Shown here piece by piece: positions 7,744 to 15,148 of a stretch of 64,000 nt of DNA; position 1 is the stretch's first letter; each line of letters starts with the position of its first letter. Under the pieces are notes generated by a model that was not told the DNA's origin, did not search any database, and saw only the letters and a program-made list of their open reading frames with translations. This stretch comes from Chitinophaga rupis. GTDB lineage: Bacteria > Bacteroidota > Bacteroidia > Chitinophagales > Chitinophagaceae. The DNA lies in NCBI RefSeq assembly GCF_900109685.1, contig NZ_FOBB01000007.1, positions 334,093 to 398,092 of the forward strand, read 5' to 3'. The position numbers were made by a program, and so were the translations under genes.

Positions 7744-9891
7744 ATGGCAGACTTAAGATTTCAAAGGAACTTTGGTATTGCAGCGCACATTGATGCGGGT
7801 AAAACCACTACCACAGAGCGTATCCTGTATTATACAGGTAAAACCCACAAGATAGGTGAGGTGCATGAAGGTGCTGCCACCATGGACTGGATGGCACAGG
7901 AGCAGGAAAGAGGTATTACCATTACATCTGCTGCTACTACCTGTTTCTGGAACTTCCCTACCCTGCAGGGCCAAACTCAGCCTGATACCAAACAATATAA
8001 ATTTAACATCATTGATACTCCGGGTCACGTGGACTTTACCGTAGAGGTGGAGCGCTCCCTGCGTGTACTGGATGGTCTGGTAGCACTGTTCTGCGCCGTA
8101 TCCGGTGTAGAGCCTCAGTCTGAAACCGTATGGCGCCAGGCTAACCGCTACCGTGTACCCCGTATCGGTTTCGTAAACAAAATGGACCGTTCCGGTGCCG
8201 ACTTCCTGAACGTGGTAAAACAGGTGAAGGAAATGCTGGGCGCTAACCCGGTTCCCCTGATGCTGCCTATCGGCGCTGAAGATACCTTCAAAGGTGTGGT
8301 AGACCTGATCACCATGAAAGGTATCATCTGGGACGAAGAAGGTAAAGGCGCTACTTACCAGGAGATCGAGATCCCGGCTGATATGAAGGACGAGGCTGAT
8401 GAGTGGAGAGCTAAGCTGGTAGAAGCCGTTGCTGAATACGACGACAAGCTGATGGAGAAATTCTTCGACGATCCGAACTCTATTTCTGAGGCGGAAATTC
8501 ACGAAGCTATCCGTAAGGCTACTATTGATATCGCTATCATTCCCATGCTGTGCGGTTCTTCTTTCAAGAACAAAGGCGTACAGAAAATGCTGGATGCCGT
8601 TTGCCGTTACCTGCCTTCTCCGGTAGATATTGAAGCGGTAAAAGGTACCAACCCCGACAACGGTGAAGAAATTGAGCGTAAACCGGATGCAAAAGAACCT
8701 TTCGCAGCCCTGGCGTTCAAGATCGCAACCGATCCGTTCGTAGGCCGTCTGGCATTCTTCCGGGCCTATTCCGGCCGTCTGGAAGCGGGTTCTTACGTAC
8801 TGAACACCCGTACCGGCAAGAACGAGCGTATCAGCCGTATCATGCAGATGCACGCTAACAAGCAGAACCCCATCGACTTCATCGAAGCAGGTGATATTGG
8901 CGCTGCGGTTGGTTTTAAAGATATCAAAACAGGGGATACTCTCTGTAATGAGAACCATCCCATTGTGCTGGAATCCATGACCTTCCCCGAGCCGGTGATC
9001 CACATTGCCATTGAGCCTAAAACACAGGCAGACGTGGACAAGATGGGTATGGCCATTGCCAAGCTGGTAGAAGAAGATCCGACCCTGCGCGCAAAAACAG
9101 ACGAAGATACCGGCCAGACCATTCTGAGCGGTATGGGTGAGCTTCACCTGGAGATCATCGTTGACCGTATGCGTCGCGAGTTCAAGGTAGAAGTTAACCA
9201 GGGTGCGCCGCAGGTGGCTTATAAAGAAGCATTAACAGCTACTATAGAGCACCGTGAAGTGTATAAGAAACAAACCGGTGGTCGTGGTAAGTTTGCCGAC
9301 ATCCAGATCGAGATCGGCCCTGCTGATGCAGAATGGCTGAAAGAGAACGATGGCAAGCACTACCAGTTCATCAACGATATCTTTGGTGGTTCAATTCCTA
9401 AGGAGTTCATCCCCGCGGTTCAGAAAGGTTTTGAACAATCTATGAGCCAGGGTGTACTGGCTAACTACCCGCTGGATAACCTGAAGATCCGTTTGTTTGA
9501 TGGTTCTTTCCACGCAGTGGATTCTGACGCCATGTCATTTGAGCTTTGCGCCAAATCTGCTTTCCGTGAAGCCGGCCGTAAGTGTAAACCTGTACTGCTG
9601 GAGCCTATCATGAAAGTGGAAGTAACTACCCCTGATCAATACATGGGTGATGTTACCGGTGACCTGAACCGTCGCCGTGGTATGCTGGAAGGTATGGAAT
9701 CAAGAGCAGGTGCCCAGGTTATTAAAGCCAAAGTACCGCTGAGCGAAATGTTCGGTTATGTAACCCAGCTGCGCTCTCTGTCCTCCGGCCGTGCTACCTC
9801 TATCATGGAGTTCTCTCACTACTCACCTGCGCCTAACAACATCGCTGCAGAAGTGATGGCTAAGGTAAAAGGTAAAGTGAACGCTGATTGA
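7744..9891 (+). CDS. fusA: Translation elongation factor G
   Basis: GTPase that drives ribosomal translocation; 715 aa. G-domain motifs are intact: G1 AHIDAGKTTTTERIL, G2 RGITITSAATT, G3 DTPGHVDF, G4 NKMDR. A short insertion (FPTLQGQTQPDTKQYK) lies between G2 and G3, as in other Bacteroidota EF-Gs. Domain IV/V blocks such as GRGKFADIQIEIGP and GYVTQLRSLSSGRATSIMEF are present. It is monocistronic here, with its own promoter and terminator, instead of following rpsG. The family also includes a ribosome-recycling paralogue (EF-G2), but the full match and the neighbourhood of ribosomal genes point to the main EF-G. Confidence 0.97.
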   Translation: MADLRFQRNFGIAAHIDAGKTTTTERILYYTGKTHKIGEVHEGAATMDWMAQEQERGITITSAATTCFWNFPTLQGQTQPDTKQYKFNIIDTPGHVDFTVEVERSLRVLDGLVALFCAVSGVEPQSETVWRQANRYRVPRIGFVNKMDRSGADFLNVVKQVKEMLGANPVPLMLPIGAEDTFKGVVDLITMKGIIWDEEGKGATYQEIEIPADMKDEADEWRAKLVEAVAEYDDKLMEKFFDDPNSISEAEIHEAIRKATIDIAIIPMLCGSSFKNKGVQKMLDAVCRYLPSPVDIEAVKGTNPDNGEEIERKPDAKEPFAALAFKIATDPFVGRLAFFRAYSGRLEAGSYVLNTRTGKNERISRIMQMHANKQNPIDFIEAGDIGAAVGFKDIKTGDTLCNENHPIVLESMTFPEPVIHIAIEPKTQADVDKMGMAIAKLVEEDPTLRAKTDEDTGQTILSGMGELHLEIIVDRMRREFKVEVNQGAPQVAYKEALTATIEHREVYKKQTGGRGKFADIQIEIGPADAEWLKENDGKHYQFINDIFGGSIPKEFIPAVQKGFEQSMSQGVLANYPLDNLKIRLFDGSFHAVDSDAMSFELCAKSAFREAGRKCKPVLLEPIMKVEVTTPDQYMGDVTGDLNRRRGMLEGMESRAGAQVIKAKVPLSEMFGYVTQLRSLSSGRATSIMEFSHYSPAPNNIAAEVMAKVKGKVNAD

Positions 9892-9935
9892 TCCTAAGCT
9901 TAAAGCAGAAGGCTTAAAGCAAAAAGCATAAAAAA

Positions 9936-9967
9936 GATCCCCGGTGCATGTATTTGCACCGGGGATC
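9936..9967. terminator. Bidirectional terminator, fusA / sugar dehydrogenase
   Basis: Thirteen-base perfect arms (9936-9948 and 9955-9967, core CCCCGGTGCA) with a 6-base loop, A-rich on the left and T-rich on the right. The flanking genes converge on it. Confidence 0.9.
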
Positions 9968-10060
9968 TCTGTTTTTAAGGCATTTATAACTTCAGCAATT
10001 ACATCGCAGTTCTCACAATGTGCAACATAAGCGTTCCGCGTTCGGCATTAGCGTTCCGCA

Positions 10061-11176
10061 TCACAAACCACTGATCTCAACCACTTTATCATTATTCCCG
10101 CCATTGCTGGTGCACAGGTATACCCGCCCCGCCGGCGACACACAAACATCGCGCAGGCGGCCAAAAGCATTCACAAACCAGGTACGGCTGCTGGTAACCT
10201 GCTTTCCATCTGCCGACAGTTTTAGCTGGTACAGCCGCTGTGATTTTAAGGTAGCTACCAGCAGGGAATTACCCCATTCCGGTATGCGGCTGTTGTTATA
10301 ATATTCCATGCCGGAAGTGGCCACCGTGCTGCTGCCGGATGACCAGATGGGCGCCGGAACGTTGTTCGTGCTGCAAAAATTCTGCTCAGCTCCCTGGTCG
10401 CAGGGCCCCTCTACCGCCGGCCAGCCATAGTTGCGTTGTTTCTCTATAATATTTACCTCATCCTCAATATTAGCCCCATGTTCCGCGGTATACAACCGGT
10501 CATGGGCCCATACCAGCCCCTGAGGGTTGCGGTGCCCGTAGCTCCATACCGGGTTATTGGCAAACGGATTATCTGCAGGGATGCTGCCATCCAGGTTAAT
10601 GCGCAGCACCTTGCCATTGGGGATGCCTGTATTTTGTGCATTGGCGCTGTTGCTGGCATCGCCGGTGGTGATCCAGAGCTTATTATCAGGGCTTATCAGC
10701 AGGCGTGCGCCGTTATGGATACCGGCTGCCTGAATGTTGCTCAGCAGCACCTGTGGGCTGTTAAGGGTGTTGTTAGTGTAGCTGTACCGCACCACTTTTT
10801 CCCGGTAATTCCCGCTTTGATCATAGTTGTACACTACATACAGGTAGGGCTGCTGCGGAAAATTGGGGTGCAGGGTCATACCTAACAGGCCGCCCTCTCC
10901 ATCCGTTTTCACATCATTGATAGTTAATAAAGGCTGCACGGCCCCGGTTTTAGGCTCAATGCGGCTAATGCGTCCGCCTCTTTCCGTCATCCAGATATAA
11001 TTATCAGGTCCCCAAAGTATTTCCCAGGGAAAATTCAGCTGCTGGGCCACCATGCGTACACTGTCGCTGGGCCAGTCGTCACCTTCGGGCCGGGGAGTAG
11101 TGGATTTTTTTTTACAGGTTACACTGAGCAGGCTAAGGGTTATAATGCCCAGGATCAATACTACAGAATGTTTCAT
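10061..11176 (-). CDS. PQQ-dependent sugar dehydrogenase, lipoprotein
   Basis: 371-residue glucose/sorbosone-dehydrogenase-type six-bladed beta-propeller (aldose sugar dehydrogenase family), which oxidises sugars with PQQ in the periplasm or on the cell surface. N-terminus KHSVVLILGIITLSLLSVTCKKK is a signal peptide with a Cys at 21 followed by Lys, so it is likely a lipoprotein, though SVTC is a weak lipobox. Family motifs: TERGGRISRIEP, GLLGMTLHPNFP, HNGARLLISPDNKLWITTGD, YGHRNPQGLVW, AEHGANIEDEVN. Whether the strain makes PQQ cannot be judged here. Convergent with fusA. Confidence 0.85.
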   Translation of the reverse strand: MKHSVVLILGIITLSLLSVTCKKKSTTPRPEGDDWPSDSVRMVAQQLNFPWEILWGPDNYIWMTERGGRISRIEPKTGAVQPLLTINDVKTDGEGGLLGMTLHPNFPQQPYLYVVYNYDQSGNYREKVVRYSYTNNTLNSPQVLLSNIQAAGIHNGARLLISPDNKLWITTGDASNSANAQNTGIPNGKVLRINLDGSIPADNPFANNPVWSYGHRNPQGLVWAHDRLYTAEHGANIEDEVNIIEKQRNYGWPAVEGPCDQGAEQNFCSTNNVPAPIWSSGSSTVATSGMEYYNNSRIPEWGNSLLVATLKSQRLYQLKLSADGKQVTSSRTWFVNAFGRLRDVCVSPAGRVYLCTSNGGNNDKVVEISGL

Positions 11177-11525
11177 TTGAATACAGGTTTAGTTTTTCAA
11201 TACCGTGAAAGCCGGTTTATGGCAATTATTAGCTGTAACCAGATAATAAAGCGGCTGTATATATAACGTAACCCGGGCAGCTTTAGATATAGGATCCGGC
11301 ATGGTGGATAATGATTATTCCACCCTGGAATATTTAGGCACGTTTAATGCTATATGATTCATTTTCAGTAGTTTTACGGCATTGTACCCTGGAATCCCAT
11401 TATTCCTTGCCCGGTCCCCATTTTCTCTATACTATGTTGTTCATGTGTATTAGCGGTAGTTAACACCGCATTCCTATAGTTCTTTTTGATGGCAAGTATT
11501 ATTAACCAAAACAAAAACTCCGGAC
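11177..11525. promoter_or_regulatory. Divergent intergenic region with paired operator-like repeats
   Basis: 349 bases between divergent genes. It has a perfect 7-base inverted repeat TATTCCA-CCC-TGGAATA (11316-11332) and, 64 bases later, a second copy of ACCCTGGAAT (11386-11395) that forms its own inverted repeat GGAAT/ATTCC (11391-11406). No exact TAnnTTTG element was found. Confidence 0.4.
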
Positions 11526-12134
11526 ATGAAGAGGATCTTTAAATTGACATTGGCCGCTGCGGCAGTATTCTGTAGCTCCATTGCTGTAGCGCAAACCCAA
11601 CAAGGCAATATGATGGTTGGTGGTGACATTTCCAGCTTTAACCTGGAATTCCTGGGAGGTGGAAGCGGTACTGCCTTTGATATGAGCCTTACCCCTAAAG
11701 TGGCGTATTTTATTAAAGATGGGCTGGCATTGGGAGGTTATGTTAATTTCGGCCTTTCAACCGCCAAAGACCAGGGTACCAAAACTACTTATGGTATAGG
11801 TGCGCTGGGCCGTTACTTTCTTGAAGACCAGAAAGTGCGGAAAATGGAGTTCTCCAAGAGAAGCCGCTTTTTCGTGGAAGCGAACGCCGGTTTTGGCGGC
11901 CGTAACTATTCAGGCGGCGGTGGCAGCACTAATGGCCTGGATTTAGGTGTAGGCCCGGGTATTGCTTATTTTATTACGCCTAACGTATCGCTGGAAGCAT
12001 TGCTGAAGTATAACCTTACAGTAGGTTTTGGAAGCGCTACTACTTCCAACCGCTTAAACCTGGCGGTAGGTTTCCAGGTATACCTGCCTACTGCCAAAGC
12101 ACGTGAGCTAATACGGGAAGAAAGAGGTAAATAA
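11526..12134 (+). CDS. Small outer-membrane beta-barrel protein, 202 aa
   Basis: Signal peptide 1-22 (ends SIAVAQ). The mature part alternates hydrophobic and polar residues in short strands, with GDISSFNLEF at the start, GIGALGRYFL in the middle, FVEANAGFG and LNLAVGFQVYLP near the end. This is the pattern of the OmpX/OmpA-like 'outer membrane protein beta-barrel' family of Bacteroidota, usually 8 strands. No periplasmic peptidoglycan-binding domain. Monocistronic, followed by a strong terminator. Role unknown. Confidence 0.75.
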   Translation: MKRIFKLTLAAAAVFCSSIAVAQTQQGNMMVGGDISSFNLEFLGGGSGTAFDMSLTPKVAYFIKDGLALGGYVNFGLSTAKDQGTKTTYGIGALGRYFLEDQKVRKMEFSKRSRFFVEANAGFGGRNYSGGGGSTNGLDLGVGPGIAYFITPNVSLEALLKYNLTVGFGSATTSNRLNLAVGFQVYLPTAKARELIREERGK

Positions 12135-12163
12135 TCTCACACCTGTATAAACAAAATATTCTT

Positions 12164-12205
12164 AGGTCTTTGCTTCGTCCTGCTGACGAAACAAAGACCT
12201 TTTCC
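12164..12205 (+). terminator. Terminator of the beta-barrel gene
   Basis: AGGTCTTTG (12164-12172) pairs with CAAAGACCT (12192-12200), and TTCGTC (12174-12179) with GACGAA (12185-12190); TTTTCCTTT follows. Confidence 0.9.
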
Positions 12206-12414
12206 TTTAAAAAGGGCATCTGAACAACCCGCCTGCTTACTCTTTTCAGTGAAATGAATATGTTGCTATATCAGATTGATAATGAATGTACTGAATAAGA
12301 TTACTGCTATGGATTGTAGTAATTTCGGCCCAATGCAACGCTAATCACTGGCTTGCAGCTGGGATTGCCGAAAACCAATAATAGAGTAGGCGGAAACAAT
12401 TAGAGATCATGCAT

Positions 12415-12486
12415 ATGAACAACTTTCTTGGCGACCTGCTGAAAGCCCTGTGGGACTTTTTGAACACACTGGTGGGAACGCTGTAA
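12415..12486 (+). CDS. Candidate 23-aa amphipathic micropeptide
   Basis: Short ORF with two possible ATG starts (12409 and 12415). The product begins MNNFLGDLLKALWDF and continues with Leu, Val and Thr; Leu, Phe and Trp recur every three to four residues, giving an amphipathic helix with only three charged residues. A strong terminator starts 27 bases after the stop, and another terminator isolates it from the upstream gene, so it sits in its own small transcription unit. It resembles membrane-acting small peptides in general character only; no family is recognised. The -7-like TAATTTCG at 12320-12327 is one base off consensus. Confidence 0.4.
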   Translation: MNNFLGDLLKALWDFLNTLVGTL

Positions 12487-12512
12487 CAAAGCTCTCTTCA
12501 GCTATTTTCCAT

Positions 12513-12545
12513 CTCCGGGCAGGCCGCCCGGAGTTTTTATTTTTA
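12513..12545 (+). terminator. Strong terminator behind the micropeptide ORF
   Basis: CTCCGGGC (12513-12520) and GCCCGGAG (12526-12533) form a perfect 8-bp stem with a 5-base loop, followed by TTTTTATTTTT. Confidence 0.9.
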
Positions 12546-12663
12546 GGAGCTGGTATTCTTTTACTGAGCTTAAAAGGGGGGAATAGCAATAAATTCATCG
12601 TACGGGGTTTTACAGGAACCAGAGATCAGCCTGAAACCAACCAATAGTGTAGGCCTTCCAATG

Positions 12664-12700
12664 AAAAGGATCCCTGGATTCATCAATGGTCCTTTTTTTT
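12664..12700 (+). terminator. Orphan terminator upstream of rpsJ
   Basis: AAAAGGA(T)CC pairs with GGTCCTTTT with one bulged T, followed by eight T. No gene ends between it and the previous terminator. Confidence 0.65.
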
Positions 12701-12802
12701 AGCGATCTGTCCCAAACCTTACTGGGTGGGCCACCTGGCTGATCTTACCCACTCATTTCATTGATTTTGCGTGCTTTGAGGAGGCTTTGCCCGGCCCCGG
12801 CC

Positions 12803-12833
12803 TTGCCGGTATTGAGGGATGACCTTAATTTTG
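12803..12833 (+). promoter_or_regulatory. Possible second (distal) promoter of the S10 operon
   Basis: TTG (12803-12805) and TAATTTTG (12826-12833) with a 20-base spacer, about 55 bases upstream of the main promoter. Confidence 0.4.
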
Positions 12834-12855
12834 TATGGTTTTTTTTCCGGAATAA

Positions 12856-12887
12856 TTTGTCATTTGATAAAAAACAAATTACCTTTG
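12856..12887 (+). promoter_or_regulatory. Main promoter of the S10 operon
   Basis: TTTG (12856-12859) and TACCTTTG (12880-12887) are separated by 20 bases. The -7 element and the following CCCTCCCAAA are identical to those of the rpsL promoter. Confidence 0.8.
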
Positions 12888-12930
12888 CCCTCCCAAATTG
12901 TACGGGTAAAAAAGAAGTAGTTCATTGCAT

Positions 12931-13236
12931 ATGTCTCAGAGAATAAGAATCAAGCTGAAGTCCTACGATCATAACCTGGTAGACAAATCTGCTGAGAAGA
13001 TCGTAAAAACCGTGCGTAACACGGGCGCTGTGGTAACTGGTCCAATTCCGTTACCTACTGAAAAGAAAATCTTTACAGTACTGCGTTCTCCGCACGTTAA
13101 CAAGAAAGCAAGGGAGCAATTCCAGCTGTGTACGCACAAGCGCTTGCTGGATATCTATACCTCCTCTTCCAGGACGGTAGATGCCCTGAGCAAGTTGGAT
13201 CTGCCCTCTGGTGTAGAAGTGGAAATTAAAGCGTAG
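12931..13236 (+). CDS. rpsJ: 30S ribosomal protein S10
   Basis: 101-residue head protein of the 30S subunit (NusE in transcription antitermination). Start at ATG 12931 (MSQRIRIKLKSYDHNLVD); an upstream in-frame TTG at 12925 would add two residues and is unlikely. Family blocks TGPIPLPT and VLRSPHVNKKAREQFQL are intact. First gene of the S10-spc-alpha supercluster; unlike the classic arrangement, a 225-base structured spacer separates it from rplC. Confidence 0.97.
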   Translation: MSQRIRIKLKSYDHNLVDKSAEKIVKTVRNTGAVVTGPIPLPTEKKIFTVLRSPHVNKKAREQFQLCTHKRLLDIYTSSSRTVDALSKLDLPSGVEVEIKA

Positions 13237-13314
13237 GACATCGGCAAGGCGGCAAAAGGCCCTCCTGCTTAGATTGATACAACGGGCAAAAAGGTGAAAT
13301 GGTCATACAACCGT

Positions 13315-13437
13315 ATGGCGGTTTATGCACACCTGTCCCGGCAATAAAACACTTAAATACAGGTCACGCCTTCTGGGTGGCCGCCCAATAAATGTATATA
13401 AACCGCCCATCCTGGGGAAAGCTAGAACACCCCCAGG
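13315..13437 (+). promoter_or_regulatory. Structured spacer between rpsJ and rplC (candidate leader element)
   Basis: The spacer can fold into a compact multi-stem RNA. Outer stem 13315-13326 with 13398-13410 (one unpaired base); inside it ACCTGT/ACAGGT (13331-13336, 13359-13364) and TGGG/CCCA (13374-13387); directly after the outer stem CCTGGGG/CCCCAGG (13411-13417, 13431-13437). The rplC start follows 24 bases later. There is no T run, so it is not a plain terminator. An r-protein autoregulatory leader is a reasonable inference, not shown. Confidence 0.5.
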
Positions 13438-13461
13438 CGCTGGGTAAAAATGTATAAATAA

Positions 13462-14079
13462 ATGAAAGGTATTATTGGTAAAAAGATCGGCATGACCAGC
13501 ATCTTCGAAGCTAATGGCAAGCAAACTGCTTGTACCATTATCGAAGCCGGTCCGAACGTGGTTACTCAGGTGAAATCACCAGACACTGATGGGTACACCG
13601 CCATTCAGGTAGCATTCAGCGACAAAAAAGAAAAGCACGCTACCAAAGCAGAAACAAATCACTTCGCGAAAGCAAGCACCTCTCCCAAACGTTTTGTAAA
13701 AGAATTCCGTAACCCTACTGTAGAAAAAGCCCTGGGTGATACCATCACCTGCGAGATTTTCGCAGAAGGTGAAAAGGTAGATATCGTAGGCACCTCCAAA
13801 GGTAAAGGCTTCCAGGGCGTAGTTAAACGCCACGGCTTTAGCGGTGTGGGTGAACAATCACACGGCCAGCACGACAGAAGCAGGGCTCCCGGTTCCATCG
13901 GTGGTTCTTCTTATCCTTCCCGCGTTTTTAAAGGTATGCGTATGGCAGGCCAAACCGGCAACGAAACAGTGAAAGTGAAAGGCCTGAAAATTCTGAAGAT
14001 ATTTCCTGATAAGAATTATATCCTGGTAAGTGGTTCCGTTCCCGGCCACAATGGTTCAATCGTTTTAATCCAGAAGTAA
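13462..14079 (+). CDS. rplC: 50S ribosomal protein L3
   Basis: Early-assembly 23S rRNA binder near the peptidyl-transferase centre; 205 aa. The extended loop is clear: GKGFQGVVKRHGF, QSHGQHDRSRAPGSIGG and RMAGQTGNETVKVKGL, where the Gln of AGQ corresponds to the residue methylated in E. coli L3. Preceded by the structured spacer; only one base separates its stop from rplD, which suggests translational coupling. Confidence 0.97.
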   Translation: MKGIIGKKIGMTSIFEANGKQTACTIIEAGPNVVTQVKSPDTDGYTAIQVAFSDKKEKHATKAETNHFAKASTSPKRFVKEFRNPTVEKALGDTITCEIFAEGEKVDIVGTSKGKGFQGVVKRHGFSGVGEQSHGQHDRSRAPGSIGGSSYPSRVFKGMRMAGQTGNETVKVKGLKILKIFPDKNYILVSGSVPGHNGSIVLIQK

Positions 14080-14080
14080 T

Positions 14081-14719
14081 ATGCAACTCGATATTTTAAA
14101 TATAGAAGGTAAGAAAACCGGAAGAACTGTTGAACTTCCTGAAGAGATCTTTGGTGTGGAACCTAACAACCACGTAATTTACCTGGCTGTAAAACAATAC
14201 CTGGCCGCTCAGCGTCAGGGTACACACAAGGTAAAAACCAGGGCTGAAGTAAAAGGTGCTTCCCGTAAACTGCACAAACAAAAAGGTACCGGCGGTTCCC
14301 GTAAAGGTAACATCCGTAACCCGTTATATAAAGGTGGTGGTACCATCTTTGGTCCCAAACCTCATGGTTATGACTTTAAGCTGAACAGAAAAGTGAAAGA
14401 TCTGGCTAAGATCTCCGCCCTGTCTACAAAAGCTAAAGAAAACAGCATCATCATCCTGGAAGATGTGAACCTGGAAGCTCCCAAGACCAAACAATTCTTA
14501 GGTATCTTAAAAAGCCTGAACATTAATGTAGAAGGCCGTAAAACCCTGGTAGTAATGCCGGAGTATAACGATAATGTATACCTGTCTTTAAGGAACATTC
14601 CCAGCGTTGACGGCGTAGTACTGGCCGATATCAATACTTATGATATCGTAAACAGCAACTACCTGGTGTTCACAGAAAGCGCTGTAAAAATCTTCACCGA
14701 AGAACCGGCTGAAGCCTAA
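14081..14719 (+). CDS. rplD: 50S ribosomal protein L4
   Basis: Exit-tunnel protein, 212 aa. The tunnel-lining loop with KQKGTGGSRKGNIRNPLYKGGGTIFGP is intact and carries the Lys/Gly residues where macrolide-resistance changes map in other species. In gammaproteobacteria L4 represses the S10 operon; whether it does so here is unknown, but the structured spacer upstream of rplC is a candidate target. Followed by a 51-base spacer containing a 7-base tandem repeat. Confidence 0.97.
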   Translation: MQLDILNIEGKKTGRTVELPEEIFGVEPNNHVIYLAVKQYLAAQRQGTHKVKTRAEVKGASRKLHKQKGTGGSRKGNIRNPLYKGGGTIFGPKPHGYDFKLNRKVKDLAKISALSTKAKENSIIILEDVNLEAPKTKQFLGILKSLNINVEGRKTLVVMPEYNDNVYLSLRNIPSVDGVVLADINTYDIVNSNYLVFTESAVKIFTEEPAEA

Positions 14720-14730
14720 TAAAATAACAA

Positions 14731-14762
14731 GCTAAAGGCTAAAAGCTAAAAGCTAAAAGCTA
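14731..14762 (+). repeat. Short tandem repeat between rplD and rplW
   Basis: About 4.5 units of the 7-base word GCTAAAA (first unit GCTAAAG), ending 8 bases before the rplW start codon. Confidence 0.85.
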
Positions 14763-14770
14763 TAATAAAG

Positions 14771-15070
14771 ATGAAACTTTCAGACGTTTTAATCAAACCG
14801 GTGGTAACAGAAAAGGTGAATAAAGCCACTGAGAAATTCAACCGCTACTACTTCATTGTTGACAAAAAAGCCAACAAGCTGGAGATTAAAAAAGCAGTGG
14901 AAGATTTTTACGGCGTGGCCGTAGCAGAGGTAAATACTGCCGTGATGCCCGGTAAAAGCAAATTCCGCTTTACCAAGGCAGGTTTCATTGCAGGTAAAAA
15001 GCCCTCTTACAAAAAAGCCATCGTTACGCTGGCCGACGGAGAAACGATAGATCTGTATGCTAACATATAG
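14771..15070 (+). CDS. rplW: 50S ribosomal protein L23
   Basis: 99-residue protein at the tunnel exit, docking site for trigger factor and SRP. Begins MKLSDVLIKPVVTEK, the family signature, and has the KKAVEDFYGVAVAEVNT helix-strand block. Between rplD and rplB in the usual order. Confidence 0.96.
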   Translation: MKLSDVLIKPVVTEKVNKATEKFNRYYFIVDKKANKLEIKKAVEDFYGVAVAEVNTAVMPGKSKFRFTKAGFIAGKKPSYKKAIVTLADGETIDLYANI

Positions 15071-15148
15071 TGCCCTCCCGGCCTCAGGTCGGGAATGGTT
15101 GTATATACAGATCACATTATAAACAATAACTAGCAATAAGAACTAGCA

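Larger units (their letters stand above)
12135..12930. other. Intergenic stretch upstream of the S10 operon
   Basis: About 800 bases holding three terminators (12164, 12513, 12664), a candidate micropeptide ORF (12415-12486), an imperfect direct repeat of about 20 bases (12373-12392 and 12635-12655), and two candidate promoters for rpsJ. No ORF above 30 codons in this stretch looks real. Confidence 0.5.

Noticed and set aside
7753..9147. 464-codon open frame on the minus strand inside fusA
   Set aside because: It lies fully opposite EF-G and translates to a Cys/His/Phe-rich sequence with no family features, typical of a shadow frame of a highly expressed gene.
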